Below, piece by piece: positions 1-9,670 of a DNA stretch of 46,193 nucleotides. The stretch's first letter is position 1. Each line of letters opens with the position of its first letter. The notes beneath the pieces are model-generated. The model was given only the letters and a program-made list of their open reading frames with translations, was not told the origin of the DNA and ran no database searches. The position numbers and the translations under genes were made by a program. Source of the DNA: Pseudomonadota bacterium. GTDB lineage: Bacteria; Pseudomonadota; Gammaproteobacteria; Xanthomonadales; Rhodanobacteraceae. The stretch spans positions 1 through 46,193 of the forward strand of contig JAJZET010000105.1 in NCBI GenBank assembly GCA_021805685.1. The letters run 5' to 3'.

Positions 1-83
1 TTCTGCTCCAGCGTGGCCAGCGCGCCGTCGATGGCGGTCAACTGGTCGGTGGTCAACACCAGCGAAATCAGGTTCTGCGACAT
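1..83 (-). CDS. Hypothetical protein, N-terminal fragment cut by window edge
   Basis: The reverse strand from an ATG at 81-83 reads about 27 residues (begins MSQNLISLVLTTDQ) before the window ends. A GGAG ribosome-binding site lies about 8 bases upstream of the ATG, which supports this start. The residues suggest a small soluble protein with an amphipathic start, but I do not recognise the family from so short a piece. The gene lies divergent from the Mrr-like gene and has a long GC-rich inverted repeat in its upstream region. Existence is likely; function is unknown. Confidence 0.6.
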   Translation of the reverse strand, partial: MSQNLISLVLTTDQLTAIDGALATLEQ

Positions 84-113
84 GCGGCAATCTCCGTTTG
101 CAGGAAAGGAGGT

Positions 114-160
114 GGCCCGGCCGCGCGAAGCCCAGGGGGGAGGAGCCGCGCGGCCGGGCC
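114..160. repeat. 14-bp perfect inverted repeat (hairpin) in intergenic DNA
   Basis: Positions 114-127 and 147-160 are perfect reverse complements (GGCCCGGCCGCGCG and its complement) separated by 19 bases. It sits 31 bases upstream of the reverse-strand gene at 1-83 and would form a very stable 5' leader hairpin there. No T-run follows on either strand, so a simple terminator is not indicated. The rest of 84-389 shows no gene; a TAGAAT at 323-328 could be a -10 element for the Mrr-like gene, without a convincing -35. Confidence 0.6.
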
Positions 161-389
161 GGGATACCCCGGCGCGACTAGGGGGCATCGGCCGGGGTGC
201 GGCAACGATGGCAGAGCGAGGCTCGCCGGGCAGTCGGCGGGAGGGCTGCTGGACTGTAGTCGTTGGCCGACGCGGTAAAGTCGCTACCTCGCACCCCACC
301 GCGAGCGATTCGCCCCGAAGGCTAGAATCACTGAACCGGGCGCACCCCGGCCTCGATGGGTTGCTGCATTCCAACGGAAGGAGAGACGC

Positions 390-1229
390 ATGGCAAAGCG
401 CAAGAACGGCGGTTTCGAACGACTGGCAGCGATGCCCTGGCCGGTTCCTCTGGTGCTTGGCGTTATCGGCTTTGTGGTCGTTCGATACGGCATCGGCTGG
501 GCGATGGGCACCAGCCAGAACGCCATCCTCGCCGGCCTGGGCCGGCAGTTATCTAGCAACGCCTACGCGCCTTTGGCCTGGGCCGTGCTCGGCATCTGCT
601 GGGTGGCGGCCCTCGCCTCCTACATCGGCGCCCAACGGCGTCGTCGCCTGCTGGAAACCCAGACCGGCCTGGACAGCATCCGCGCGCTGAGCTGGCGCCA
701 ATTCGAGCTGTTGGTGGGCGAAGCGTTCCGGCGCCAGGGCTACGCCGTGCAGGAAACCGGGCTCGGCGGCGCGGACGGCGGCATCGACCTGCTGCTGCGC
801 AAGGAGGGCAAGCTGACTCTGGTGCAGTGCAAGCTCTGGAAAAGCCAACGCGTCGACGTGAAGGTGGTCCGCGAGATGTTCGGGCTGCTCGCCCACCACC
901 AGGCTTCGGCGGTGAAGATCGTCGCGGTAGGCGCCTACACCCCGGATGCGCAGCGCTTCGCCGAAGGGAAGCCTATTGAACTAATTACGGGTGCCGCGCT
1001 GCTCGATCTGGTTCGTAGTGCCCAGACGGCAGCCGTGGAACCAGCACCCCAGCCGCAGGTGTCCGCCCCTGCCGAAGCGTCACCCGCTTGCCCGAAGTGC
1101 GGCAAGGCGATGATGCAACGTACCAACAGACGAACCAACGCCCGCTTCTGGGGTTGCACGGCCTACCCGAGTTGTCGTGGTACGCGCCAGCTCGAAGAAA
1201 GCGGGCTCTCTCGCGTCTGGTGTGGTTGA
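390..1229 (+). CDS. Membrane-anchored Mrr-like restriction endonuclease with C-terminal topoisomerase zinc finger
   Basis: The 279-residue protein has two predicted membrane helices (about 17-36 and 61-80), a basic RRRR stretch, then a PD-(D/E)XK Mrr-type nuclease domain. The catalytic pattern is visible: D129 and D133 in GGADGGID and Q146-x-K148 in VQCKLW. A C4 zinc finger follows (C234, C237, C256, C262), like those appended to topoisomerase I. Proteins of this layout are known as Mrr-like restriction endonucleases; a role in degrading foreign or modified DNA is inferred. A GGAGAG site precedes the ATG. The last eight codons lie inside the left inverted repeat of the adjacent insertion sequence, so the native C terminus was replaced, but all recognisable domains are complete. 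Confidence 0.85.
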   Translation: MAKRKNGGFERLAAMPWPVPLVLGVIGFVVVRYGIGWAMGTSQNAILAGLGRQLSSNAYAPLAWAVLGICWVAALASYIGAQRRRRLLETQTGLDSIRALSWRQFELLVGEAFRRQGYAVQETGLGGADGGIDLLLRKEGKLTLVQCKLWKSQRVDVKVVREMFGLLAHHQASAVKIVAVGAYTPDAQRFAEGKPIELITGAALLDLVRSAQTAAVEPAPQPQVSAPAEASPACPKCGKAMMQRTNRRTNARFWGCTAYPSCRGTRQLEESGLSRVWCG

Positions 1230-1230
1230 C
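1203..1230 (+). repeat. Left terminal inverted repeat of the ISL3-type element
   Basis: Begins GGGCTCTCTC and ends GTGTGGTTGAC; pairs with 2525-2554. It also encodes the final residues and stop codon of the upstream nuclease gene. Confidence 0.75.
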
Positions 1231-1278
1231 GTGACGTAGATCTTGCGGGAGGCGCCGTACCGAGGGCACGCTGTGGTG

Positions 1279-2523
1279 ATGGAAACGCTCTTCACCCAAG
1301 CACTCGGACTCGTCGAACCGTGGCGCGTCGTCAACGTGGACTTTCAGCCGGCGGCCGGCCGGATTGTGTTCAAGGTCGAAAATGCGGCGAGCCGACTGGC
1401 ATGCCCGGCGTGCGGAGCGGCGGACCAGCCCGTGCATGACCGTCTGCCACGTCGCTGGCAGCATCTGAACTTCTTCCAGTTCAAGGCAATCATCGAGGCA
1501 CAGGTGCCGCGGGTGGGCTGTCGCTCGTGCGAGAAGACCACGCAGGTGGCGGTGCCGTGGGCCCGGCCGGGTTCGGGCTTCACTCAGACACTGGAAGCGT
1601 TCGTGGTGGCGCTGTGTTCGCAGATGCCGGTGGCGGCGGTAGCCAAGCTGCTGGGCGTGTCCGACGACCGCGTGTGGCGGGTGCTGGACCATCACGTCGC
1701 GGCGGCACGGGCGCGCGAGGACTATGCCCAGGTGCGCCGCATCAGCGCCGACGAACGCAGTGCGCGCAAGGGGCAGCGCTTCCTGACGCTGTTCTGCGAC
1801 CTGGATGCCCGCCGCTTGCTGTTTGCCACGCGGGGACGGGATGCGTCCACCTTCGAGGCCTTCGCGGCGGACCTGGCGGCCCACGGCGGCGAGGCTGAGG
1901 CGATCACCGACGTCAGCCTGGACATGGGGGCCGCCTTCCATGCCGGCGCGCGCACGCATTGCCCGAACGCCACGGTCAGTGTCGATCCCTTCCATGTGGT
2001 GGCCTTGGCCAACGAGGCGCTGGATCAGGTTCGCCGCGCCGAGGCCAAGCAGGTGGGCGACCTGAAAGGCATCCGCTGGGGCACGCTCAAGGATGCGGCG
2101 GACTGGACGCGCACGCAGATCGCGCAGATGCACTGGCTGCAACGCACGAACCTGAAGACGGCGCGTGCTTGGCGGCTCAAGCAGGCCTTGCGGGCGGTGT
2201 TCGCTGGCGGCGCCGGCATCATGCAGGCCACGGTGCGGCTGGACGCCTGGCTGAGCTGGGCACGGCGCTGCCGCCTTGCGCCCTTCAAGCGACTGGCGGC
2301 CACGCTGAAGAAGCATCGGGACGGCATCCTCGAACACTTCCGCTCCGGCTTGAGCAATGGCTTCGCCGAGGCCATCAACGGCCGCATCCAGGCCGCCAAG
2401 GCACGCGCTAAGGGCTACGGCACCGATGATCACCTCATCACCATCAGTTACCTCATCTGCGCCAACCTTAAGCATCTACCGAAGAACCCTTGGCTCGACC
2501 CCGCTCCGCAGGCGGTGGCGTGA
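1279..2523 (+). CDS. ISL3 family transposase
   Basis: The 414-residue protein has the ISL3 layout: an N-terminal C4 zinc-binding region (CPACG near residue 45, CRSC near 85), a helix-turn-helix (VAAVAKLLGVSDDRVWR), and the DDE domain with the first Asp after ADERS (about 160), the second in DVSLDMG or VSVDPFH, and Glu in GFAEAINGRIQ. It cuts and joins the element ends. I chose the ATG at 1279 (METLFTQALGL) over an upstream TTG at 1243 because homologous ISL3 transposases start with this segment. The stop lies one base before the right inverted repeat. Full length for the family; no disruption seen. Confidence 0.9.
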   Translation: METLFTQALGLVEPWRVVNVDFQPAAGRIVFKVENAASRLACPACGAADQPVHDRLPRRWQHLNFFQFKAIIEAQVPRVGCRSCEKTTQVAVPWARPGSGFTQTLEAFVVALCSQMPVAAVAKLLGVSDDRVWRVLDHHVAAARAREDYAQVRRISADERSARKGQRFLTLFCDLDARRLLFATRGRDASTFEAFAADLAAHGGEAEAITDVSLDMGAAFHAGARTHCPNATVSVDPFHVVALANEALDQVRRAEAKQVGDLKGIRWGTLKDAADWTRTQIAQMHWLQRTNLKTARAWRLKQALRAVFAGGAGIMQATVRLDAWLSWARRCRLAPFKRLAATLKKHRDGILEHFRSGLSNGFAEAINGRIQAAKARAKGYGTDDHLITISYLICANLKHLPKNPWLDPAPQAVA

Positions 2524-2524
2524 A

Positions 2525-2554
2525 GGTCAACCACACGGATCGAGAGAGAGCCCC
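2525..2554 (-). repeat. Right terminal inverted repeat of the ISL3-type element
   Basis: Reverse complement begins GGGGCTCTCTC and ends GTGTGGTTGAC, matching the left end at 1203-1230. It lies one base after the transposase stop codon. Confidence 0.75.
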
Positions 2555-2876
2555 TTTGCGTTGTGCAGAAACCTGCCATGGAGCCATGGTTGAGCTTGAC
2601 CTACGCCCGGTGAGCCTTCCTGAAAGCCGTCGCTCGAGACCGACCGCTCCTGGCCGAAGTCTGCCAGTCGACCCCCGCTGACAGACCGGCGTTGCGAGTT
2701 TCCCCCTTGTGGCCGTGAAGCTCGGCGTCAGGAATGAGCTCTGCAATGGCGTTAATCACAGTGTGGCCGCCGGCCCTGGTCAATTTCGCTGACGAAGCTG
2801 GTTAGTTGCCGTGGCGGACGTGGGTAGGTGCCTGGGGTTTTCCACTAAGGCGCAGCTCTCCAGCACGCGATATGGG
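2555..2876. other. Gene-poor interval after the insertion sequence
   Basis: I see no supported gene, RNA or clear regulatory site in these 322 bases. Short open frames exist on both strands but lack ribosome-binding sites and recognisable protein character. The interval probably holds the remains of the sequence that followed the nuclease gene before insertion. Confidence 0.5.
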
Positions 2877-3926
2877 TTACCGCTCGGAATGCCCCGGCTC
2901 GTCGTAGTCGCGGTGCGTCAGCAAACCGGGCCGTATCAGGTCGACGAAGGCACGCGCCTCGGCGCTGAGGAACTTGCCCTTGCGCATCACCACGCCGTAG
3001 CTGCGCTGTGGGAACCAGCGCGACATGTTGCGCACGACCAGGCGTTCGCGATCGGCGTCCGTGATGCAGATGCCGGTGACCACCGAGATGCCGAGGCCCA
3101 TCGCCACGTACTCCTTGATGACGTCCCAGCCACCCACCTCGATGGCGACCTGGTAGGGCACCTGGTTCTGCTGGAACACCAGGTCCACCAGGCGGTAGGT
3201 GGACAACCGCTGCGGCGGCAGGATCAGTCCGTAGGGTGAGAGGTCCGCCAGCGCCACTTCCGCTTTCGCCGCCAGCGGATGGCCGGGCGGCAGGATCAGC
3301 ATCGGGTCGTAATGGCGCACCGGTGCCCAGGCAATGTCGTGCGGCACGTCCAGCATCGAGCCCACGGCGAAATCGGCCTTGTCCTCGCGCAACATCGCCA
3401 TGCCGTCCTTGCCGGTGACGTTGGCAAGCTGCAGGTGCACGGCCGGGTAGCGCTCGCGGTAGCGGCGCACCAGTCCCGGCAACAGGTACTGGATGGTGGA
3501 GGTCCCGGCGGCGATGGTGAGCTTGCCGGCCTGCAGCCCCTGCACCTTGGCCTGAAAGTCGCGGTCGAGGTTGTCCCAGCCCTCCACCAGCGGGCGCGCC
3601 AGTTCGTACAGCGCCTCGCCCGCGTCGGTCAGGTTGATGCGGCGGCGGCGGCGCTCCAGCAGGGCCACGCCCAGCTCGCGCTCCAGCGCCTGCAGCTGCA
3701 GGCTCACCGACGGCTGGGACAGGTACAGCGCCTCGGCGGCGCGGCTCAGCGTGCCCAGTTTCACTGTCGCCACGAAGGCACGCAGCTGCTTGTGGCGGTT
3801 GCCTTTGTAGTAAAAGCGGGCCGCTTCGGCCGACGAACCATGCGCCGTCGTATGCTTTTTTGCTGCACCGCGGCGCGACTTTGCTGACGATTTAGGCGTT
3901 TTCGACGGAGCTTTTTGGAATGCCAT
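2877..3926 (-). CDS. LysR-type regulator divergent from aceB-aceA
   Basis: The 349-residue protein has a winged helix-turn-helix at about residues 45-105 (LSRAAEALYLSQPSVSLQLQ is the classic LysR recognition segment), then a periplasmic-binding-like effector domain. It is read divergently from aceB with 114 bases between starts, the usual layout for a LysR protein that controls its neighbour, so control of the glyoxylate shunt is the likely job. Unusually, about 45 Lys/Ala/Ser-rich residues precede the HTH, coded by DNA with a lower GC content than the rest. The ATG at 3924-3926 has no good ribosome-binding site, but there is no internal ATG before the HTH. A perfect palindrome lies 13 bases upstream. 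Confidence 0.88.
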   Translation of the reverse strand: MAFQKAPSKTPKSSAKSRRGAAKKHTTAHGSSAEAARFYYKGNRHKQLRAFVATVKLGTLSRAAEALYLSQPSVSLQLQALERELGVALLERRRRRINLTDAGEALYELARPLVEGWDNLDRDFQAKVQGLQAGKLTIAAGTSTIQYLLPGLVRRYRERYPAVHLQLANVTGKDGMAMLREDKADFAVGSMLDVPHDIAWAPVRHYDPMLILPPGHPLAAKAEVALADLSPYGLILPPQRLSTYRLVDLVFQQNQVPYQVAIEVGGWDVIKEYVAMGLGISVVTGICITDADRERLVVRNMSRWFPQRSYGVVMRKGKFLSAEARAFVDLIRPGLLTHRDYDEPGHSER

Positions 3927-3938
3927 ACCAATGACTTA

Positions 3939-3953
3939 CAATGATCATTGACA
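3939..3953. promoter_or_regulatory. Palindromic LysR operator candidate overlapping a TTGACA -35 element
   Basis: CAATGATCATTG at 3939-3950 is a perfect 12-bp palindrome in the AT-rich gap between the LysR gene and aceB. It overlaps TTGACA at 3948-3953, a consensus -35 reading toward aceB; the matching -10 region is AT-rich but not consensus. Position and symmetry fit a site where the regulator would control both its own gene and the glyoxylate operon. Binding itself is inference. Confidence 0.5.
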
Positions 3954-4040
3954 TAGACAATAGCAAAAATTGAAACATTTGCTTTGTCAAACTCTAAATC
4001 CATGACCTAGCTTCGAGTCGTCCAACGACCGGAGCCCCTC

Positions 4041-5639
4041 ATGGCCTTGCCCCGCGAACGCCTCGTCACCGATGCCGTGCAGTTGCACGCCTCGGCCAGC
4101 CCATCCCAGAGGGAAATCCTCAGCCCGCAGGCGCTGGCGTTCCTCGCCGACCTGCATCGCCGCTTCGATAGCCGCCGACGTGAGCTGCTCGCCGAACGCC
4201 ACGAACGGCAGGCGCGCTGGGATGCCGGCGAGCTGCCGGATTTCCGCGCCGACACCGCCGCGATCCGCGAGTCGGAATGGACGGTGGGCCCGATCCCGCC
4301 CGCGCTGCGCGATCGCCGCGTGGAGATCACCGGTCCGGTGGAACGCAAGATGATCATCAACGCGCTGAACTCGGGCGCGAAGATCTTCATGGCCGACTTC
4401 GAGGATTCCTCCGCACCCAGCTTCGCCAACCAACTGGATGGCCAGGTCAACCTGCGCGACGCGGTGGCCGGCAAGCTCGACTACACCTCGCCCGAGGGCA
4501 GGCTCTACCGCGTGAACGCCCACCCCGCGGTGCTGGTGGTACGCCCGCGCGGCTGGCACCTGCCGGAGCGCCATATCACGGTGGACGGCGAGACCCTGGC
4601 CGGCGCACTGGTGGACTTCGGCCTGTTCGCCTTCCACAACGCGCGCACGCTGCATCGCCGCGATCTCGGCCCCTACTTCTACCTGCCCAAGCTGGAGTGC
4701 ATGGAGGAAGCTGCGCTGTGGGACGCGGTGATGGCGCACGCGGAAGCCGAGCTGGACCTCCCGCCCGGAAGCATGAAGGTCACCGTGCTGATCGAGACGC
4801 TGCCCGCCGCGTTCCAGATGCACGAGATCCTGCACGCGCTGCAGTCACGTGCCGTCGGCCTCAACTGCGGGCGCTGGGACTACATCTTTTCCTACCTGAA
4901 GACCCTGCGCGGCCATCGCGATCGCCTGCTACCCGAGCGCGGCCAGGTGCAGATGACGGTGCCGTTCCTCAAGGCTTATTCGGAACTGCTGATCCAGACC
5001 TGTCACCGGCGCGGTGCGTTCGCGATGGGCGGCATGGCGGCGCAGATCCCGATCAAGGGCGACGCGGCCGCCAACGAGGCCGCGCTGGCCAAGGTGCGCG
5101 CCGACAAGCTGCGCGAGGTGAAGGCCGGCCACGACGGCACCTGGGTGGCGCACCCCGCGCTGGTGTCCGTGGCGCAGGCGGTGTTCGACGAACACATGCC
5201 CGAGCCGAACCAGCGCGACGTGGAGCGTGACGACGTGCGCGTGGGTCGCGAACAGCTGCTGGCGCCGTGCGCGGGCACCATCACCCGCGCCGGCTTCGAC
5301 AACAACGTCGAAGTGTGCCTGCGCTACACCGCCGCGTGGCTGGACGGCCAGGGCTGCGTGCCGATCCATCACCTGATGGAGGACGCTGCCACCGCCGAGA
5401 TCGCCCGCGCGCAGCTGTGGCAGTGGCTGCATCACGGCGGCGTGACGTTCTCCGACCACGCACCGATCGACTTCGCGCTGTTCGACCAGGCCCTGGCCCG
5501 CCACGCCCACCGCCTGCAGGGCAGCGACGTGCCCGGTGCCACACGCATGGAGGCGGCGGCGAAGCTGATCTCCACGCTGATCCACGCCGACACGCTGGCC
5601 GATTTCCTCACCCTGCCCGCCTACGAACAACTTGCCTGA
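4041..5639 (+). CDS. aceB: Malate synthase A
   Basis: The 532-residue product matches the length of malate synthase A. It condenses glyoxylate with acetyl-CoA to give malate and CoA, the second step of the glyoxylate shunt, in the cytoplasm. The family signature [12 protein letters not shown] is present near residue 275, and the [10 protein letters not shown] segment of the active-site region near 115. The ATG at 4041 follows a GGAG site. The gene is the first of an operon with aceA (55-base gap) and is divergent from the LysR regulator, so acetate or fatty-acid growth probably induces it. Confidence 0.97.
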   Translation: MALPRERLVTDAVQLHASASPSQREILSPQALAFLADLHRRFDSRRRELLAERHERQARWDAGELPDFRADTAAIRESEWTVGPIPPALRDRRVEITGPVERKMIINALNSGAKIFMADFEDSSAPSFANQLDGQVNLRDAVAGKLDYTSPEGRLYRVNAHPAVLVVRPRGWHLPERHITVDGETLAGALVDFGLFAFHNARTLHRRDLGPYFYLPKLECMEEAALWDAVMAHAEAELDLPPGSMKVTVLIETLPAAFQMHEILHALQSRAVGLNCGRWDYIFSYLKTLRGHRDRLLPERGQVQMTVPFLKAYSELLIQTCHRRGAFAMGGMAAQIPIKGDAAANEAALAKVRADKLREVKAGHDGTWVAHPALVSVAQAVFDEHMPEPNQRDVERDDVRVGREQLLAPCAGTITRAGFDNNVEVCLRYTAAWLDGQGCVPIHHLMEDAATAEIARAQLWQWLHHGGVTFSDHAPIDFALFDQALARHAHRLQGSDVPGATRMEAAAKLISTLIHADTLADFLTLPAYEQLA

Positions 5640-5694
5640 CCGCCCCTGCATGCGCAGGGCGCGCTCCCGCAGAAACCCTTACCGGAGCCACGCC

Positions 5695-6990
<1,296 letters not shown>

Positions 6991-7003
6991 CAGTTCACCC
7001 ATC

Positions 7004-7037
7004 CCACGGTCTCCCGGCACGGGCCGGGAGACCGTGG
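7004..7037 (+). terminator. Strong hairpin after aceA
   Basis: Positions 7004-7018 and 7023-7037 form a perfect 15-bp stem (CCACGGTCTCCCGGC) with a 4-base loop. It lies 14 bases past the aceA stop and ahead of the convergent trmL gene, so it may stop transcription from both sides. No T-run follows, so it could instead protect mRNA. The adjacent GGATTCCCGCCTTCGC at about 7047-7062 resembles a repeat scattered in many xanthomonad genomes. Confidence 0.6.
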
Positions 7038-7079
7038 CAAGGACGATGGATTCCCGCCTTCGCCGGGACGGCGGGTAGG

Positions 7080-7547
7080 CTAGCCGGCCGCGCCCTCGAA
7101 ACCGAGTTGCCGCCACGCCTCGTACACTGCCACCGCCACGGTGTTGGAAAGATTGAGGCTACGGCTGTCAGGCCGCATCGGCAGGCGCAGGCGGCGTGCC
7201 TCCGGGATGGTGTCCAGCACATCGCCCGGCAGGCCGGCGGTTTCGCAACCGAACAGCAGCGCGTCGCCGCTGGCGTAGCGGACATCGACGTGGCGCACGT
7301 GGCCGCGCGTGGTGAACGCAAAGACGCGCGGCCGGCCGATCGTGGCAAGGCATGCGTCGAGGCTGTCGTGCACCGCCACGCGGGCGTGCTCGTGGTAGTC
7401 CAGTCCCGCGCGACGCAGGCGGGCGTCGTCGAGCTCGAAGCCGAGCGGGCGGATCAGGTGCAACGCGGTGCCGGTGTTGGCGCACAGACGAATGGCATTG
7501 CCGGTATTCGGCGGGATCTCGGGACGGAACAGGATGACGTTCAGCAT
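7080..7547 (-). CDS. trmL: tRNA (cytidine(34)-2'-O)-methyltransferase
   Basis: The 155-residue protein is a SPOUT-class methyltransferase that adds a 2'-O-methyl group at the wobble base of certain tRNA-Leu species. It begins [20 protein letters not shown], the typical TrmL start. The trefoil-knot motifs are present: FGCETAGLP (about 100) and LRLPM...[14 protein letters not shown] (about 120-142). The open frame extends upstream to 7739, but the extension is Pro/Arg-rich non-homologous sequence, so the ATG at 7545-7547 is used. It faces the aceBA operon. Confidence 0.95.
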   Translation of the reverse strand: MLNVILFRPEIPPNTGNAIRLCANTGTALHLIRPLGFELDDARLRRAGLDYHEHARVAVHDSLDACLATIGRPRVFAFTTRGHVRHVDVRYASGDALLFGCETAGLPGDVLDTIPEARRLRLPMRPDSRSLNLSNTVAVAVYEAWRQLGFEGAAG

Positions 7548-7596
7548 CCGCCGATTATCGCGTGCGCGGTGCTGTGCAGGCGAGATGGCACCACGC

Positions 7597-7773
7597 TCAA
7601 CCGCGCGACAACGGACAACCGGTGCCCGTGGCCGTCGTGGCGCAGGCGCTGATCGTGGCGGCCAACGCGTGCGGTGCGGCGGGACGCATGGTGAACATCG
7701 AGCCCAACACCAGCGCGCAGACCAGCAGGCAAGCGGCAAATAGGCCGCCCAGCATCACGGTTTCGCTCTTCAT
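7597..7773 (-). CDS. Small single-helix membrane/secreted protein, copy 1
   Basis: The 58-residue protein starts [24 protein letters not shown]: a charged N terminus and one hydrophobic helix (about residues 7-26), then a short tail with two cysteines. It is a clear paralog of the protein encoded at 7871-8065, with the same start pattern (MK-E-xMLxGLFxACLLVC-LVLG) and a related C-terminal CP. GGAGACAT precedes the ATG at 7771-7773. It lies 49 bases upstream of trmL on the same strand. No function is known to me; a membrane peptide or exported small protein is the most that can be said. Confidence 0.7.
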   Translation of the reverse strand: MKSETVMLGGLFAACLLVCALVLGSMFTMRPAAPHALAATISACATTATGTGCPLSRG

Positions 7774-7870
7774 GGCATGTCTCCGGAAAAAGGTTCCGGT
7801 AGGAGTCCGGCGCACCGGGAAAAATCCGGAGCGGGCGCACCGGCGTTCAGTCGCGGGTTCGACTGGCCGC

Positions 7871-8065
7871 TCAGCCGCGCCGCGGGCAGATCACGCCGTC
7901 CGCCGGCAACGCGCATTGCGCCGGGCTGGCCAGCAGGGCACTGGCGATACCGGCCGTGGCGAGCTGCGGTGACGACGGCGTCTTCAGCATCGTGCCCAGC
8001 ACCAGGATGCAAACCAGCAGGCAGGCGACGAACAGGCCGCTCAACATCAGGTTCTCGTATTTCAT
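7871..8065 (-). CDS. Small single-helix membrane/secreted protein, copy 2
   Basis: The 64-residue protein (MKYENLMLSGLFVACLLVC...) has one N-terminal hydrophobic helix at about residues 7-26 and a short Cys-containing tail (QCALP, VICP). It is a tandem duplicate of the gene 97 bases downstream. GGAGACAGTC precedes the ATG, nearly the same leader as copy 1, so the duplication included the ribosome-binding site. The function is not known. The duplication with retention of the helix suggests selection on both copies. Confidence 0.7.
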   Translation of the reverse strand: MKYENLMLSGLFVACLLVCILVLGTMLKTPSSPQLATAGIASALLASPAQCALPADGVICPRRG

Positions 8066-8315
8066 GACTGTCTCCGACTTGGGGTAAGAAGTTCCTGCAC
8101 GAGGTAGTCAGCAATCCACATGCCAAGTCGAAAAACAAACTCAAATCATTGAAATTGAAACAAATAAGAAATCACCGCAGGCGGGCCGTTGCTTGTCCGC
8201 GGACAGCCGGGCAACCGGATCGGACACCCTGTCCGGACGCATGCCTTTGGTCATCTGGGAGGAAGTGTGAGTCCGCCAAGGCTCAACCGAGACCCGCCAC
8301 GAAAGGAGCATCACG

Positions 8316-8402
8316 ATGGGAAGCGAGCCTTCGATCCTGCCAATCGCCCGCTTGTTGGGCGCCTGGGAGAGCCCCCCTCCAAACAAGGCGATGGCCCCTT
8401 AA
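8316..8402 (+). CDS. Possible 28-residue small ORF
   Basis: An ATG at 8316 follows AAAGGAG by 8 bases and opens a 28-codon frame (MGSEPSILPIARLLGAWES...) ending at TAA 8400-8402. The ribosome-binding site is strong, but the protein is too short to judge. It could be a leader peptide, the stump of a gene truncated when the AbiE locus arrived, or chance. The rest of 8066-8398 holds no supported gene; its first part is AT-rich and may carry the promoter of the small membrane protein genes. Confidence 0.3.
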   Translation: MGSEPSILPIARLLGAWESPPPNKAMAP

Positions 8403-8881
8403 CGGCGCCCCAGGAACCCTTTGTGAAACTCCTGCAGCAGCGTCAAGGCGCGCACGGGATCGACGCGGTCCATCTCGGCTGCCAGTCGAAGAGTGCCGGC
8501 CGGATCGACCTGCGGCTCCAGGATGTCCGTGATGGTGCTGATGGGCTGTTCGTTACGGGACTGCTCAAGCACAGACCTGGCATCTGCACCCAACAACCAC
8601 GCACCGGTGCAGTCGTAGTCGAAAGTGTCGTCCAACAGGTAGGCGGCATCGCCATCGAGGCGTTGGCTGTTGACGGCTTCGAGGTAGTTTCTCAGCATCA
8701 GGTAAAGATCATAGGCATTCTTTCCCGGCGCATCGCGGCCACGCTCGGACCAAGCGATCAACTTCACCAGCATCAAGGCTGGTAGCGAGATGACGCCGAT
8801 AACCGATTCCCCAGGTAGCCGGACAAGCTCGGCACACTGGAGCGCCTCGCGATAGCCAAGCACATTCATGGCGACATCGTG
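8399..8881 (-). pseudogene. C-terminal part of an AbiEii-like nucleotidyltransferase toxin (split gene)
   Basis: The reverse frame reads HDVAMNVLGYREAL... to a stop at 8399-8401, with the segment VKLIAWSERGRD...KNAYDLYLML, the conserved middle/C-terminal part of AbiEii/nucleotidyltransferase toxins. The N-terminal catalytic half is missing here and is found at 10933-11280 on the same strand, ending ...IEWPPEH. Joining the two gives an uninterrupted family protein (IEWPPE-HDVAMNVLGY). An in-frame TAG directly upstream of the H codon marks entry into inserted DNA. A shorter product from the ATG at 8867-8869 is possible but would lack the active site. Confidence 0.8.
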
Positions 8882-8919
8882 CTAAACGCCAACCCACTGG
8901 ACACCAAACACCAAACCTG

Positions 8920-8966
8920 CTGGACAGCAGCGCCAGACCGACTGGACACGGACGCCAGCCTGGACG
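8920..8966 (+). repeat. Left 47-bp inverted repeat of the cassette
   Basis: Contains CTGGAC at 8920, 8942 and 8960, with a fourth copy just outside at 8897; spacings are 23, 22 and 18 bases. It matches the reverse complement of 10870-10916 at 46 of 47 positions. Several evenly spaced short motifs at an element end are typical of transposase-binding sites. Confidence 0.85.
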
Positions 8967-9026
8967 CCCCATCTCGGGCGGAAGGTTGTTGTTGATCTTG
9001 AGAGGCCGTCATCAGATGCCAGGCCC

Positions 9027-9663
9027 ATGCCGCCACCATTACGCCGAAAAAGTCCCAAGCCAGTAGGTTCGGATTTTCGTTTACCTCCGGATGTGCAGGT
9101 TTCGCGCCATCCCCTGGAGGGTGGTATCGCGTACACTTTTCGGCATGCGCAGCTCGGCGAACTTGGCCGCATCGTAGTGAAAGGCACTCCCAGCGACGAG
9201 ACGAGCGTCGTGACCGAGGTCGCTGGCAACGTCGACGATCCCATAACACAACGCCGCCGCGAGGTGCTGGAGCCGCTGAGTCTCGCTGTAATAGACGTTA
9301 TTGGCCCGGGTCGTACTACGCCGCTGCCTCCAGCCCGGCCCGGCGTTCCAGCCGGTCAAGTCGCGGGCGAGGAAGTCCACTGCGAGACCTGTGGCGCGCG
9401 CGTAGCCTTCCTGGTGTTCGCCGAGAACGCTGTCGATCCGGCCAGCTTTGAAGATTACGCGCGCCTGATGTTCGTCCATTACGCGAAGTTCAACGTGCCA
9501 AACACCTATCTACATCATTGGCCCAGCCCTTGGTGGCGGGCCGATGATGATGCGCCCTGCGGACATCCTGGAGGTCTGGCCGGAACGCCGGCCTGTCGAG
9601 CGCTTGCGACCCGACGAGTTCAACCCGCGCATTGAAGCGCTTGCCACTCAACACTGCCGCTGA
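9027..9663 (+). pseudogene. Frameshifted cargo gene of unknown function (possible metal-binding protein)
   Basis: One frame from ATG 9027 encodes about 158 residues including VHCETCGARVAFLVF and FEDYARLMFVHYAKFNVP. The next frame continues, from about 9503, as PIYIIGPALGGGP and ends EALATQHCR at TGA 9661-9663. The two parts look like one protein of about 210 residues broken by one extra base near 9501-9506. The CETCG motif suggests a zinc site. Its stop lies 7 bases before the next gene, so they formed an operon. Similar gene pairs occur in accessory DNA of other proteobacteria, as far as I recall; no function is known to me. Confidence 0.65.
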
Positions 9664-9670
9664 GGTCTCC

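Larger units (their letters stand above)
1203..2554 (+). mobile_element. ISL3-type insertion sequence, about 1.35 kb
   Basis: One transposase gene is bracketed by imperfect inverted repeats of about 28 bp. The left end reads GGGCTCTCTC...GTGTGGTTGAC and the right end, read inward, GGGGCTCTCTC...GTGTGGTTGAC, with the GTGTGGTTGAC core identical. Eight-base flanks outside the ends do not match, so no target duplication is visible; either it has decayed or one side was rearranged. The element entered the last codons of the Mrr-like gene. Transposase and ends are both intact, so it may still be mobile. Confidence 0.85.

Noticed and set aside
985-2475. 496-codon open frame on the reverse strand across the ISL3 element
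   Set aside because: It is antisense to the transposase, composed of Arg/His/Ala-rich sequence with no motif, and arises from GC-rich third positions.
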